DNA of 64,000 nucleotides from Pedobacter zeae (GCF_014196715.1 NZ_JACIEF010000003.1:277874-341873), one strand, 5' to 3'. Shown: positions 8,432 through 17,499, counted from the stretch's first letter. Numbers and translations: made by a program. The notes: generated from the letters alone by a model not told the origin.

Positions 8432-8884
8432 ATGAAGGGATCATTCTTATTTCTCGGCACTATATTATGCTTAAGCAGCTGCATCCGCATTGGCAGCAAA
8501 AAAGAATTGGTAATCAACTCTGTTCCTGCTGCCAGCTCCTCTCATTTAAACCTTACTGCTGTTTCGGAGGAAGAACTTTTTCACATAGCCTGCTTTAATA
8601 ATGATACAGCTCTTGTAAAGATCGCTGTAGCAAAATTAACCGAGCAGGAAAACCTATTTCATGTTGCCTGCTTTAACACTCAAGTAACGATAAGGAAAAT
8701 TGCTGTTGATAAACTAAAAGATGAATCCAACCTTTTCCATATTGCTGTGTTTGATAAAGATGCTGCCACCAGAAAGCTTGCCGTAAGCAAAATAAATAAT
8801 GCGCTGCACCTTAACCACATTATTGCAAATGAACAAGACGGTGAAATCAGGAAGTTGGCACAAAATCAGCTTCAGCAGAATTAA
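8432..8884 (+). CDS. Small lipoprotein with HEAT-like 27-residue repeats
   Basis: A 150-residue lipoprotein: the signal peptide ends in the lipobox 'CLSSC' with Cys17 as the lipid site. After a short linker come three clear repeats and a fourth divergent one, each about 26-27 residues and starting 'LFHIACFN', 'LFHVACFN', 'LFHIAVFD', then 'LNHIIAN'. Each repeat continues with a helix of the type 'TALVKIAVAKLTEQ'. Two short helices per unit suggest a HEAT-like or LRV-like solenoid. The sequence is not from a family I can name. Such a solenoid in the periplasm would most simply be a protein-binding scaffold; that is inference. Confidence 0.8.
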   Translation: MKGSFLFLGTILCLSSCIRIGSKKELVINSVPAASSSHLNLTAVSEEELFHIACFNNDTALVKIAVAKLTEQENLFHVACFNTQVTIRKIAVDKLKDESNLFHIAVFDKDAATRKLAVSKINNALHLNHIIANEQDGEIRKLAQNQLQQN

Positions 8885-8916
8885 ACTGCCCTTTGGTAAG
8901 CCATTGAATAATCCCG

Positions 8917-8960
8917 ACAATTGAACAATTTAACATTTCAACAATTTAAACTTTAAAACC
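8917..8960. repeat. Short CAATTTAAC-type phrase array
   Basis: ACAATTGAACAATTTAAC followed by ATTTCAACAATTTAAAC: irregular direct repeats of a 9-10 base phrase between convergent genes. The same kind of phrase array is at 45430-45565 and 62505-62542. Confidence 0.5.
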
Positions 8961-8970
8961 TTTCAACCTT

Positions 8971-10611
8971 CTAAGCCATATACTTCCCTACAATTGGCAT
9001 TCTCCTTCCCATACCAAATGCTTTAGGCGATACCCTTAAAATGGGAGGGGTTTGGTAGCGTTTAAATTCTGCAATATTAACCATCTTTAATATGCGCTGC
9101 ACCAAAGCTTCGTCGAAACCCTGTGCAATAATTGCTTTGGATCCTTGTTTCTTTTCAATATGCTGGTACAATATTTTATCGAGGATTTCGTACTCCGGCA
9201 GGGAGTCAGAATCTTTCTGATCAGGCCTCAATTCTGCCGAAGGTGGTTTAACAATGGTATTAAGCGGAATAATTTCTTTTTCCTTATTGATGTACCTGGC
9301 CAGCTCAAAAACCTGCATTTTATACACATCTCCAATTACCCCGATAGCGCCGCACATATCGCCATATAAAGTACCGTAACCTACCGCGCACTCGCTTTTG
9401 TTCGAGGTATTCAGTAAAATATAGCCAAATTTATTACTCATGGCCATGTTAATAATCCCCCTGATCCGGGCCTGAATGTTTTCTTCTGCAAGGTTAAATG
9501 GTAAACCTTTAAAAGCTGGTGCCAAAATATGGTCAAAAGCGTCGGCAACTTCTTTAATCGGTACAATTTCGTGCATACAGCCAATATTGTTAACGAGGTC
9601 TAATGCATCCTGTACCGAATGGTCTGAAGAAAATTTGGAAGGCATTAAAACTGCCATTACATTTTCTGGCCCTAAAGCACGACAGGCCAGTGCACAAACC
9701 ACAGCCGAATCAATTCCCCCAGACAAACCTAAAACCGCTTTACTGAAGCCTGATTTTCTGAAATAATCTTTAATCCCCAATATCAACGCATCATGAATCT
9801 GCTCAATATCTGTTAATCTTTCTGCTTTTGGGTATTTATTATGCACACTTTCAATCTCATCTAAATCAAAAACCTGGAGATCCTCCTTAAAATATTTCAT
9901 TTCGGCCTTCATTTCCCCATCGGCATCAAAAACCAATGAACCGCCATCGAAAATAATTTCGGTTTGCGCCCCCACCTGATTTACGTAAAATACAGGCAAA
10001 TGGTATTTTTTAGCATTATCTGCCAATACCTGTATGCGCTCATCATCGTGCGTATAAGAAAAAGGAGAAGCCGCAATATTGATCATTACATCAGGCTGCT
10101 CTTTAATCAGTTCATCCATTGGATTTGATACATACAACGGATTGTCGTTGATATTCCACAAATCTTCGCAAATGGTTAAGGCAATTCTTTTACCCTTAAA
10201 ATCGATACAGTTAAATTGTGTGGCAGGTTCGAAATAGCGGTATTCATCAAACACATCGTAAGTTGGCAACAATGCTTTTTTAACAATGGCCTTAATTTTT
10301 CCTTCTTCTATAAAATAGGCTGCATTAAACAGGTCTTTTCCCTGCAATACTTCATTTTTAATTGGCAGACCAACAATGCAGGCAATGCCTATACAATGTT
10401 TGGCTATTTCCTGGGCAGCAGTTTCGCACAATACGATAAACTCGTCAAACTCCAAAAAATCTCTTGGTGGATAACCACAGATAGCCAATTCGGCAAAAAC
10501 AACCAGATCAGCTCCTTTATCTTTGGCCAGTTTAATATTTTCGGTTATTTTTTGGGTATTGGCCTCGAAGTTTCCGATATGGTAATTGAGTTGTGCTAGT
10601 GCTATTTTCAT
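8971..10611 (-). CDS. nadE: Glutamine-dependent NAD+ synthetase
   Basis: This enzyme makes NAD+ from deamido-NAD+, ATP and glutamine. The 546-residue protein has both domains: an N-terminal nitrilase-type glutaminase (residues 1-260) with the catalytic Glu in 'VVFAELAICGYPPRD', Lys in 'VKKALLPTYDVFDEYR' and Cys in 'ALTICEDLW', then the synthetase with the PP-loop 'LSGGIDSAVVCAL' at about 295-307. It can therefore use glutamine as its nitrogen source. The start is the ATG at 10609-10611. It runs toward the repeat lipoprotein gene and sits beside the beta-barrel and gldB genes; nadE next to gldB is a pattern known from other Bacteroidota. Confidence 0.96.
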   Translation of the reverse strand: MKIALAQLNYHIGNFEANTQKITENIKLAKDKGADLVVFAELAICGYPPRDFLEFDEFIVLCETAAQEIAKHCIGIACIVGLPIKNEVLQGKDLFNAAYFIEEGKIKAIVKKALLPTYDVFDEYRYFEPATQFNCIDFKGKRIALTICEDLWNINDNPLYVSNPMDELIKEQPDVMINIAASPFSYTHDDERIQVLADNAKKYHLPVFYVNQVGAQTEIIFDGGSLVFDADGEMKAEMKYFKEDLQVFDLDEIESVHNKYPKAERLTDIEQIHDALILGIKDYFRKSGFSKAVLGLSGGIDSAVVCALACRALGPENVMAVLMPSKFSSDHSVQDALDLVNNIGCMHEIVPIKEVADAFDHILAPAFKGLPFNLAEENIQARIRGIINMAMSNKFGYILLNTSNKSECAVGYGTLYGDMCGAIGVIGDVYKMQVFELARYINKEKEIIPLNTIVKPPSAELRPDQKDSDSLPEYEILDKILYQHIEKKQGSKAIIAQGFDEALVQRILKMVNIAEFKRYQTPPILRVSPKAFGMGRRMPIVGKYMA

Positions 10612-10659
10612 GTTTATTGTGTCAAGCAGTGAGTATCGAGTATCAAGAGAATATCCGGA

Positions 10660-11334
10660 TTAAAAGAATACGCCAAAATTAAGTGCTAAATAATGATTTC
10701 TAACATCTCTGGCTTTATCTGTTACAATATTAGTAAAACCGTTATTAAAAGTTAATCCGGCTACAATACTGGTATTTCCGGAAACATCAAACTCACCACC
10801 GCCACCAATGATTAAGCCGGCACGGTAAAGTTTAATATAGTCTGATACGTTTGAATTATCGCCAACAACCATCCCACCCGTTACAGCATCCTGTTTTGCA
10901 CTGATATTGAACGAGTTAGATAAACCAAATTGCCCATACCACCGTTTACCATCTGCTTTTATGGTTTTCAACTTCACCGTTAATGGTAAATCTATGTACT
11001 GCAATTTATATTTTAGATCGTAAGCTTTCGGTGCGGTACTGCCGCTGTTTGCGTAATAAGGCAATACGTTGGCCTCAGTACTTTTACCGTTTATCGATGT
11101 AATGGTTAGCGCAGTAGCAAAACTGTAATTAGGGGCAAAATTGAAATCGCCTATCAATCCGTAAGAAAAGCCTAAAGCCACACCATTGGTTTTTCCCTGT
11201 TCGGGTTTAATCCAGCCAAAAGTTGGTGTAGCGGTTAAACCTAACCTAAAGCCGTAATTGGTTAAAGAGTAATTTTGTGCCCACGCGCCAAAGCTTAACA
11301 GAGACAAAATTAAAATGGTCGATATTTTTTTCAT
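10660..11334 (-). CDS. Outer-membrane beta-barrel protein (porin-like)
   Basis: I take the start at 11334: the frame is open further upstream, but 'MKKISTILILSLLSFGAWA' from that ATG is a clean signal peptide, with a cut before QNYSL. The mature part of about 205 residues is rich in Gly, Tyr, Asn and aromatic-ended strands and ends in 'YLALNFGVFF', a typical terminal beta strand with C-terminal Phe recognised by the BAM complex. It resembles the outer-membrane beta-barrel/PorT-like families without being assignable to one. The predicted mature N-terminus is Gln. The gene is divergent from gldB with only 29 bases between starts. Confidence 0.82.
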   Translation of the reverse strand: MKKISTILILSLLSFGAWAQNYSLTNYGFRLGLTATPTFGWIKPEQGKTNGVALGFSYGLIGDFNFAPNYSFATALTITSINGKSTEANVLPYYANSGSTAPKAYDLKYKLQYIDLPLTVKLKTIKADGKRWYGQFGLSNSFNISAKQDAVTGGMVVGDNSNVSDYIKLYRAGLIIGGGGEFDVSGNTSIVAGLTFNNGFTNIVTDKARDVRNHYLALNFGVFF

Positions 11335-11349
11335 GCTATGCTGTTTATA

Positions 11350-11357
11350 TATATTTG
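11350..11357 (+). promoter_or_regulatory. Putative -7 element of gldB
   Basis: TATATTTG matches the TAnnTTTG consensus exactly and ends 6 bases before the first gldB ATG (11364), which would make the mRNA leaderless or nearly so. It lies in the 29-base gap to the divergent beta-barrel gene. Confidence 0.35.
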
Positions 11358-11363
11358 TTCTAC

Positions 11364-12398
11364 ATGATGTATAACGTAAAACAGTGGCAAATTTATCTAA
11401 TTTTTCTTTTTGCCATGGCATTTATTTCCTGCAGGCAAGGTAACCGGCCTGATGTAAGTAAAATACAGGCGGATCTCAGGATCGAAAGATTTGATAACGA
11501 GCTGTTTGCAGGCAAAAACAAAAACGTTACCGGGGTCGACCAACAGCTTCGTTCTAAATACGGGGTATTTTACGATGATTTTATCCACCGGATACTCGAT
11601 AGCAGGTATTCCAGTACCGAGTCGCTGGCCAATTTATACCGCGACCAGGCCTATACCGATTTAACCAAAGAAGTGGACAGCGTTTTCCCCAACCTAAAAC
11701 CACAGGAGGAAGGCTTAAATGAAACCTTTAAATACATAAAATATTACTACCCCAAGGCTAAAATCCCGAGGTTTATTGCTTTTGCTTCTGGTTTTGCTTA
11801 TCAAATGCCAGTAGGCGACGGTTACCTTGGCATTGGCCTGGATATGTTTTTGGGCAAAGACAGTAAGTTTTATAAGGCCATTGTGCAAAGTGTACCCTTA
11901 TACCTTTCGCGAAGATTCAGCCCTGAATACATTGTACCCCGTGTTGCCGAAACTTATGCACACGAAGAGCTTTTTACCGAACCTGATGAAAACAGGACGC
12001 TTTTATCAAAAATGATTTTCCAAGGAAAAATATTGTACTTTCTTGATCAGGTTTTGCCGGAAAATATAGGCGATTCGACTAAGATCGGCTATACCCAGCA
12101 ACAATTGGATTGGGTGCAAAATTTTGAGGGCGACATTTGGGCATATTTTTTGGAGAACAGCTTTCTGTATGAAACCGATTACCAAAAGATCCAGGTATTT
12201 TTATCAGAAGGACCTTTTACACCGGGTTTAGGAGAAAACAGAGATTCGGCGCCAAAATTGGGCGTATGGGTTGGTTGGCAGATTGTACGGAAGTACATGA
12301 AAGAACATCCAGATGTTACCCTGCAGCAATTGATGGCCGATAACGATACACAGAAAATTTTAAATCAATCAAAGTATAAACCAAAACAACGGAAGTAG
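11364..12398 (+). CDS. gldB: Gliding motility lipoprotein GldB
   Basis: GldB is an envelope lipoprotein needed for gliding in Flavobacterium and widely kept in Bacteroidota that carry type IX secretion. The start is set at 11364 (a second ATG follows at 11367), which gives a short N-region, a hydrophobic stretch and the lipobox 'AFISC'; an upstream open extension would run through the divergent gene's start and is unlikely. The mature part contains family-like segments such as 'IERFDNELFAG', 'GLDMFLGKDSKFY' and 'KLGVWVGWQIVRKYM'. Length of about 344 residues fits GldB. GldC, the usual downstream partner in Flavobacterium, is not here; a patatin gene follows by 47 bases. Confidence 0.9.
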   Translation: MMYNVKQWQIYLIFLFAMAFISCRQGNRPDVSKIQADLRIERFDNELFAGKNKNVTGVDQQLRSKYGVFYDDFIHRILDSRYSSTESLANLYRDQAYTDLTKEVDSVFPNLKPQEEGLNETFKYIKYYYPKAKIPRFIAFASGFAYQMPVGDGYLGIGLDMFLGKDSKFYKAIVQSVPLYLSRRFSPEYIVPRVAETYAHEELFTEPDENRTLLSKMIFQGKILYFLDQVLPENIGDSTKIGYTQQQLDWVQNFEGDIWAYFLENSFLYETDYQKIQVFLSEGPFTPGLGENRDSAPKLGVWVGWQIVRKYMKEHPDVTLQQLMADNDTQKILNQSKYKPKQRK

Positions 12399-12445
12399 TT
12401 AGCAGTAGGCCGTTAACCAGTTCAAAAACAATTAACCCAGAAAAA

Positions 12446-13219
12446 ATGAGAGTTGGCATTGTATTATCAGGCGGAGGTATCAGGGGAATAGCACATTTAG
12501 GTGTTTTAAAAGCCTTCAGTAATTTGGGCATTACTTTTAGCCACATCAGCGGAACCAGTGCAGGCGCAATAGCAGGTGCATTTTTTGCCGCTGGCATAGA
12601 TCCGGAAGAAGGTTTGAATATTTTCTTAAAAACCAAACTCTGGCGCTTCGTCCGGCCGGCTGTTGGGTCTTTGGGCTTGATTAATATTGAGAACACTGCG
12701 TTAATTTTAAAAGAATATTTCCCTGATGATACCATTGAGAAATTAAAGATTCCGTTAACCATCGCTGCTGTAAATTTTAGCGAAGGCCGCTTGGTTTATT
12801 TTACCAAAGGGCCACTCATCAGGGCCATTCATGCCTCCAGCTGTATACCAGGCATTTTTAAACCCATTATGATTGATGGCCAGATGTATGTGGATGGCGG
12901 CATTTTAAATAATTTTCCCGTTGAACCCCTAATGGAAGATTGCGATTTCATTATCGGCTCCTCTTGTAACCACCTTAAACCCGTTGATAAAATTACAGGC
13001 ATAACCAATTTAATGGGGCGTGCAGGAATTATGTCAATCAACCATGATATGGAAAGAAAGGCAAAATTCTGCAACGTGCTGATCGAACCAAAAGGTTTAG
13101 GCGCCATTAGCACCTTTGATATGAAACGCGCTGAAGATATTTATTGGCTGGCGCACGAGGAAGCCCTGATTACCATTAAAAATAGCCCTACCATTTCCGA
13201 CTTGATCACCAAACCCTAA
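12446..13219 (+). CDS. Patatin-like phospholipase
   Basis: A 257-residue serine hydrolase of the bacterial patatin/RssA type. The oxyanion motif 'GGGIRG' is at residues 9-14, the nucleophile motif 'GTSAG' at 36-40 (Ser38), and the catalytic Asp is in 'VDGGILNN' (Asp150), so the Ser-Asp dyad is intact. There is no signal peptide, which suggests a cytoplasmic or inner-membrane-face esterase acting on phospholipids or lysophospholipids. It follows gldB closely on the same strand and may be co-transcribed. Substrate is unknown. Confidence 0.92.
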   Translation: MRVGIVLSGGGIRGIAHLGVLKAFSNLGITFSHISGTSAGAIAGAFFAAGIDPEEGLNIFLKTKLWRFVRPAVGSLGLINIENTALILKEYFPDDTIEKLKIPLTIAAVNFSEGRLVYFTKGPLIRAIHASSCIPGIFKPIMIDGQMYVDGGILNNFPVEPLMEDCDFIIGSSCNHLKPVDKITGITNLMGRAGIMSINHDMERKAKFCNVLIEPKGLGAISTFDMKRAEDIYWLAHEEALITIKNSPTISDLITKP

Positions 13220-13531
13220 AAAACTAAGATGGATATACTCAAATTCAAGTAGTATTAATACTACTTGAACAGTACAATAAATTAAGAATTTATCATAGTA
13301 TTACAAATACACTTATGAAATAAAAATATTACATTTCCCTTGGTGGTTATATAATATTATTTTACTTTAGGATTATACTTGCAGCAGCAGGTGTATTAAC
13401 CTAAACGTCTATCTATGTTTTTTAGTCTGATTATTCTTTTTCAGCACAGAAGAATTCCTGTTTTTACGATCTTCTAACTTGATTTTTTGTCAAATACAGA
13501 TCATTAAATTTTTACCTAAAAAACCTAAAAC
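13220..13531. other. Gene-free AT-rich gap before the astacin-like gene
   Basis: No open frame or clear hairpin terminator is visible. The region is strongly AT rich, with a small palindromic patch around 13234-13268 (AAGTAGTATTAATACTACTT at 13249-13268) that could act as a weak terminator or operator after the patatin gene. The last 30 bases carry the A-rich leader ending 'AAAAAACCTAAAAC', which resembles the leader of the M57 gene at 6947. Confidence 0.5.
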
Positions 13532-14326
13532 ATGAAATTCTTAAAATTAAATAAATCCCTGCTTACCGCTCTCGCATTAATAACCGTATTATTCGCCTGC
13601 AAAAAGGAAAAGCCAACAGAAACAGCAGATTTGCAAAAACCAGAAACCACAGCTGTTAACCCGCTAGGCGACATCCACATCTGTACAGAACGGTCCTTAG
13701 ATGGTACCACCCCAAGAGGCGCCGTTTTAAAATCAACAAAATGGACTCCCGGAACCACTATAAAAGTGAGTTTAAATGGAAGCACAGCAGCAATCAGGGC
13801 AAAAGTGATCCAATATGCCAGGCAATGGGAAAATTATGCTAACATTAAATTCAATTTTGTAACCAACGATAATACAGCTAAGATCAGGGTAAGCTTTGTT
13901 AGTGGGGATGGATCTTGGTCGTACATAGGAAAATCAACACCAAGCACCGGAGCGACCATGAACTTTGGTTGGTTAACTGCAAGTACAGCCGATTCTGAAT
14001 ATAGCCGTGTGGTCATCCACGAATTCGGTCATGCCTTAGGCTTGATTCACGAACACCAGCATCCATTAGTGGCTATTCCTTGGGATAAACCTGCGGTTTA
14101 CGCTTATTATGCTGCTGCACCAAATTATTGGAGCCAGGCAGATGTAGATAATAACTTATTTGCAAAATACAGCACTACGCAAACCAACTATAGTGCTTAT
14201 GATAAATATTCGATCATGCATTATTCAGTTCCAAACGAATTAACCATAGGCGATTTCGAGGTGGGATGGAATACCGTTTTATCGCCTACCGATAAATCAT
14301 TTATCGCTACAGTATATCCCTTTTAG
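13532..14326 (+). CDS. Astacin-like (M12A) zinc metalloprotease lipoprotein
   Basis: A 264-residue lipoprotein with signal peptide and lipobox 'VLFAC' (Cys23, followed by KKEK). The catalytic domain has the full astacin-type zinc site 'HEFGHALGLIHEHQHP' with His163, Glu164, His167 and His173, and the Met-turn 'SIMHY' (Met229, Tyr231) where Tyr is the usual fifth ligand. It is therefore predicted to be an active secreted endopeptidase anchored in the envelope. The C-terminus 'FIATVYPF' matches the usual end of such domains. It shares its leader type and lipoprotein design with the M57 protease gene 6.6 kb away. Confidence 0.9.
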   Translation: MKFLKLNKSLLTALALITVLFACKKEKPTETADLQKPETTAVNPLGDIHICTERSLDGTTPRGAVLKSTKWTPGTTIKVSLNGSTAAIRAKVIQYARQWENYANIKFNFVTNDNTAKIRVSFVSGDGSWSYIGKSTPSTGATMNFGWLTASTADSEYSRVVIHEFGHALGLIHEHQHPLVAIPWDKPAVYAYYAAAPNYWSQADVDNNLFAKYSTTQTNYSAYDKYSIMHYSVPNELTIGDFEVGWNTVLSPTDKSFIATVYPF

Positions 14327-14341
14327 GAAATAAATTATTCA

Positions 14342-14372
14342 ACACATAGTGGTTTAAATGACCACTATGTGT
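14342..14372. terminator. Hairpin between the astacin-like gene and the next gene
   Basis: A perfect 12-bp stem, ACACATAGTGGT facing ACCACTATGTGT, with a 7-base loop, 15 bases after the stop. The T run is short, so termination may be partial. Confidence 0.7.
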
Positions 14373-14401
14373 ATTTTGCTGTTATAAACTTAAACACAGG
14401 T

Positions 14402-15319
14402 ATGCTGATCGCTTTGCGCACTTCCTTTATCAAACAATTTCTGGCCTGCTTAACGCTCATTTTATTTTACCAAAACGCATTTGCACAAGATAGTCGTCAA
14501 AAATGGGAGCTAAAGCCATACGTTGGCATTCAGCAATCCAAATTTAATTGGTCTATTGCAGGGAATGCAGACGGCACTAATCCGGATATCTTATCAGAAT
14601 TGATCTGGAAAGATCTTAAAGGGGCTGATTTCGGTTTAGATATCAAATACCATATTACCAGTCGGCTCAGTATTAAGGCCACCAACCAATACAGCACCAT
14701 AACCAAAGGTGAAGTAGAGGATACCGATTATGCAAATGATAACCGGCAAAATGCTTTTTATTTCGATCTGCTTAATGCAAATAAAGGTTATTTGTACCAT
14801 GGAGGGCTACAACTCAGCTACCAGCTATTAAAGTTTGGGCAATTTAGTACTCATCCGATTATAGGAGCTTCATACCATCAGCAGAAGTTTTTCCTGTTGG
14901 AAAGTGCAAATAATCCCGACAGCAAAGGCTTAAACTCTACCTATGAAGCGAGATATAAAGGTTTCGATTTTGGTGCAGAATTTGTTTTTAAAATGCAGAA
15001 ATTTAGCATAGGCGCCACGTTTTTAGGCGGTTTTTATACATATTCGGCAAAAGCCAACTGGAATTTAATTCCTGACTTTGCTAAACCTGTAAGTTTTACA
15101 CATAAAGCCAATTCATTTTCGTTAAATGGCGGCATCAACCTGGCTGTGCCATTAAACAAATGCTTGCAGGTAGAGGCTGACTATATGATCAATAACATCA
15201 ACACCTATTCAGGTGTAGATAAAGCTTTTTTTAATAGCCGCCCAACAGAGGAAACTCAATTTAATGGTGCAAATTTCAGAAAAAATGCAATATTGCTCGG
15301 CTTAAAATTTAGTTTTTAG
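14402..15319 (+). CDS. Outer-membrane beta-barrel protein
   Basis: I place the start at 14402: an earlier ATG at 14369 lies inside the terminator-like hairpin, whereas 14402 gives a signal peptide ending 'YQNAFA' before QDSRQKW. The mature protein of about 275 residues has repeated amphipathic strands ending in aromatic residues ('KPYVGIQQSKFNW', 'GLQLSYQLLKFG') and a C-terminal strand 'AILLGLKFSF' with terminal Phe, the hallmark of a BAM-inserted barrel. It resembles Legionella-type outer-membrane proteins in layout but cannot be assigned. Gln is the predicted mature N-terminus. Function unknown. Confidence 0.82.
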   Translation: MLIALRTSFIKQFLACLTLILFYQNAFAQDSRQKWELKPYVGIQQSKFNWSIAGNADGTNPDILSELIWKDLKGADFGLDIKYHITSRLSIKATNQYSTITKGEVEDTDYANDNRQNAFYFDLLNANKGYLYHGGLQLSYQLLKFGQFSTHPIIGASYHQQKFFLLESANNPDSKGLNSTYEARYKGFDFGAEFVFKMQKFSIGATFLGGFYTYSAKANWNLIPDFAKPVSFTHKANSFSLNGGINLAVPLNKCLQVEADYMINNINTYSGVDKAFFNSRPTEETQFNGANFRKNAILLGLKFSF

Positions 15320-15376
15320 ATTGACTTTACATAGCTCATTGTCATCGCTGAAAACGAAGACTATAACCAGAAGTTT

Positions 15377-16093
15377 TTAATTTTTTAGGGCCACCAGGCG
15401 TTCGCCCTCCAATACCGGAATTGCTTTGCAAACATTTAATTGCAAACAAAAAACAACATCCTCTTCAATATTTAGTTGTGCAAGGCGATGACTATGAGAA
15501 GATTTGCGCAGGTATTGCCGCAGGTCATCTTTAGCTAACAGGTATAAATCTTCTGCAGCTACGCTCGAATCATCAAAATGTTCAAAGTTTTGACGGAGTT
15601 TGTTTACAACTGCACCTGCAAACAAGGTATCTTCCAGGTTAAACTGGTCTTTCCAGCCGGCACATAATAAAAGTACATTTTTATCCTGGCTTTGCAGATA
15701 AGTACAAAGTGAATCCAGATTAAGAAACGATCCGATTACTACCTGAAAAGCATGCTTTTGTGCCAAATGCAACGCTTTGGTTCCATTGGTTGTAGTAAGG
15801 ACAACCGTTTTTCCGCCAACTTTTTCTTTTGTATAGGAGAAAGGCGAATTACCAAAATCATATCCGGTTACCACTTCTCCGTTTCTTTCTGCAGCCAATA
15901 AAAATCCACTTTCGCGATAATTTAAACAATCCTCTACATGAGCGACCGGAATAATCGCTTCGGCACCATTATCGATCCCATAAGTAATAGAGGATGTAGC
16001 CCTTAAAATATCGATCACGACCACAATGCTCTGCTCGATATCGTAAAGGTTAATCAAAGCGGGCGTTAAACAAACTTCTATTTTTTTTGACAT
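15377..16093 (-). CDS. comB: 2-phosphosulfolactate phosphatase (ComB) family protein
   Basis: ComB-type enzymes remove phosphate from 2-phosphosulfolactate, a step of coenzyme M synthesis in archaea and of sulfolactate formation in some bacteria. The 238-residue protein (ATG at 16091-16093; an upstream in-frame start would add 12 unusual residues) has the characteristic 'VVVIDILRATSSITYGI' and 'VVLTTTNGTKAL' segments and an acidic 'NLEDTLFAGAVV' metal-site-like motif. No comA, comC or other sulfolactate gene is in the window. It is divergent from nothing and lies just downstream of gcvT on the same strand. The substrate in this organism is therefore uncertain. Confidence 0.88.
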   Translation of the reverse strand: MSKKIEVCLTPALINLYDIEQSIVVVIDILRATSSITYGIDNGAEAIIPVAHVEDCLNYRESGFLLAAERNGEVVTGYDFGNSPFSYTKEKVGGKTVVLTTTNGTKALHLAQKHAFQVVIGSFLNLDSLCTYLQSQDKNVLLLCAGWKDQFNLEDTLFAGAVVNKLRQNFEHFDDSSVAAEDLYLLAKDDLRQYLRKSSHSHRLAQLNIEEDVVFCLQLNVCKAIPVLEGERLVALKN

Positions 16094-16167
16094 ACGTGGA
16101 GTTTCGAGTACTAGAGTATCAAGTAACAAGACAAATTTATCTCACTACTTGATACGGGCTACTCTAT
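16094..16167. repeat. GAGTATCAAGTAxx phrase repeat between gcvT and comB
   Basis: GAGTTTCGAGTACTAGAGTATCAAGTA and its reversed form CTACTTGATACGGGCTACTCT face each other across about 25 bases. A related single copy, GAGTATCGAGTATCAAG, is at 10630-10646 next to nadE. The pair could form a hairpin in the gcvT-comB transcript. Confidence 0.5.
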
Positions 16168-17247
16168 CTATTTATAAAAAGGAAATTTAACCACTTTTGC
16201 TTTAATCGGTGTATTGCGGATGCTGATGAAAATTTCAGTTCCTTCTTTCGTAAAATCTTTAGCAACGTAACCCATGCCGATTGCTTTTTGCAATGATGGG
16301 GCTTGCGTACCTGAGGTTACCCTGCCAATTACATTTCCGTCAGAATCAACAATTTCGTAATCGTGACGCGGAATACCACGATCGATCATTTCGAAACCAA
16401 CCAGTTTCTTTTGAATTCCTGCTTCTTTTTGCGCCAATAACGCCTCTGAGTTTGTAAAAGATTTAGAAAACTTCGTAATCCAGCCTAACCCCGCTTCAAT
16501 TGGCGAAGTAGTATCGTCAATATCGTTCCCGTACAAACAGAAACCCATTTCTAAACGTAGTGTATCACGCGCACCCAAACCAATTGGTTTAATATTTTGT
16601 GCTTTTCCGGCTTCAAAAATGGCATCCCAGATCTGGTTTGCGTACTGGTTTTCGAAATAAATCTCAAAACCGCCCGCACCGGTATAACCTGTTGCTGAAA
16701 TTACTACGTTTTCAATGCCGGCGAAAGTACCTTTAACAAAGGTGTAATATTCCATTGAAGCCAGATCAACATCGGTTAAGCTTTGCAAAGCCTCTGCAGC
16801 TTTTGGTCCCTGAATCGCCAACAAAGAGGTTTGATCAGAAATATTGTGCATTTCAACCCCTTCGGTATTATATTGCTGGATCCAGTTCCAATCTTTCTCG
16901 ATGTTGGATGCGTTTACTACCAGCATGTAGGTAGTATCGTCTATTTTATAAACCAAAAGGTCATCTACAATACCTCCGTCCTCGTTTGGCAGACAAGAAT
17001 ATTGAACTTTTCCATCATATAATTTAGCGGCATCGTTACTGGTTACACGTTGGATCAGATCCAATGCTTTTTCTCCTTTAAGGATAAACTCGCCCATGTG
17101 GCTCACATCAAAAACACCCACACCGTTACGAACAGTTGCATGTTCAGCATTAATACCTTCGTAAGTAACAGGCATATTATATCCTGCAAATGGAACCATT
17201 TTAGCGCCTAAAGCGATGTGTTTTTCTGTTAATGCGGTGTTTTTCAT
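16168..17247 (-). CDS. gcvT: Glycine cleavage system T protein (aminomethyltransferase)
   Basis: GcvT transfers the methylene group from the aminomethyl-lipoyl H protein to tetrahydrofolate, releasing ammonia. The 359-residue protein has the full family length, starting '[21 protein letters not shown]', with '[13 protein letters not shown]' at about 43-55, the catalytic Asp region '[15 protein letters not shown]' and the C-terminal beta-barrel '[21 protein letters not shown]'. The start ATG is at 17245-17247. gcvH and gcvP are not in the window. No glycine-riboswitch architecture is evident in the 150 bases upstream. Confidence 0.96.
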   Translation of the reverse strand: MKNTALTEKHIALGAKMVPFAGYNMPVTYEGINAEHATVRNGVGVFDVSHMGEFILKGEKALDLIQRVTSNDAAKLYDGKVQYSCLPNEDGGIVDDLLVYKIDDTTYMLVVNASNIEKDWNWIQQYNTEGVEMHNISDQTSLLAIQGPKAAEALQSLTDVDLASMEYYTFVKGTFAGIENVVISATGYTGAGGFEIYFENQYANQIWDAIFEAGKAQNIKPIGLGARDTLRLEMGFCLYGNDIDDTTSPIEAGLGWITKFSKSFTNSEALLAQKEAGIQKKLVGFEMIDRGIPRHDYEIVDSDGNVIGRVTSGTQAPSLQKAIGMGYVAKDFTKEGTEIFISIRNTPIKAKVVKFPFYK

Positions 17248-17499
17248 CCGTGAATTCTATTTTTTTATGATAATGAAGCAGTTTTAGTTTGTTTATCAGC
17301 TTATTAAGCTGCAAATCACATTGTATTTTGCACTTATTTTTTCTGAGCGCAAAACTACTAAGAAAAAGACAAAATTTTGAGGTTAATTTCAAGTGAGTTT
17401 TTTAGGCTGAAATCCGTTTAACCAAGGCATTACAAGTCCGCGGGAATCATGATTTTGTGTTTTTATTTTAATACATAACACGCAATAAGAAACAAAGAG

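Noticed and set aside
12316-12762. Antisense frame across the gldB-patatin junction
   Set aside because: Both flanking genes are well supported on the plus strand; no promoter or start context was seen for it.
17248-17400. Possible glycine riboswitch upstream of gcvT
   Set aside because: No tandem-aptamer architecture or expression platform was seen; the region is simple AT-rich sequence.
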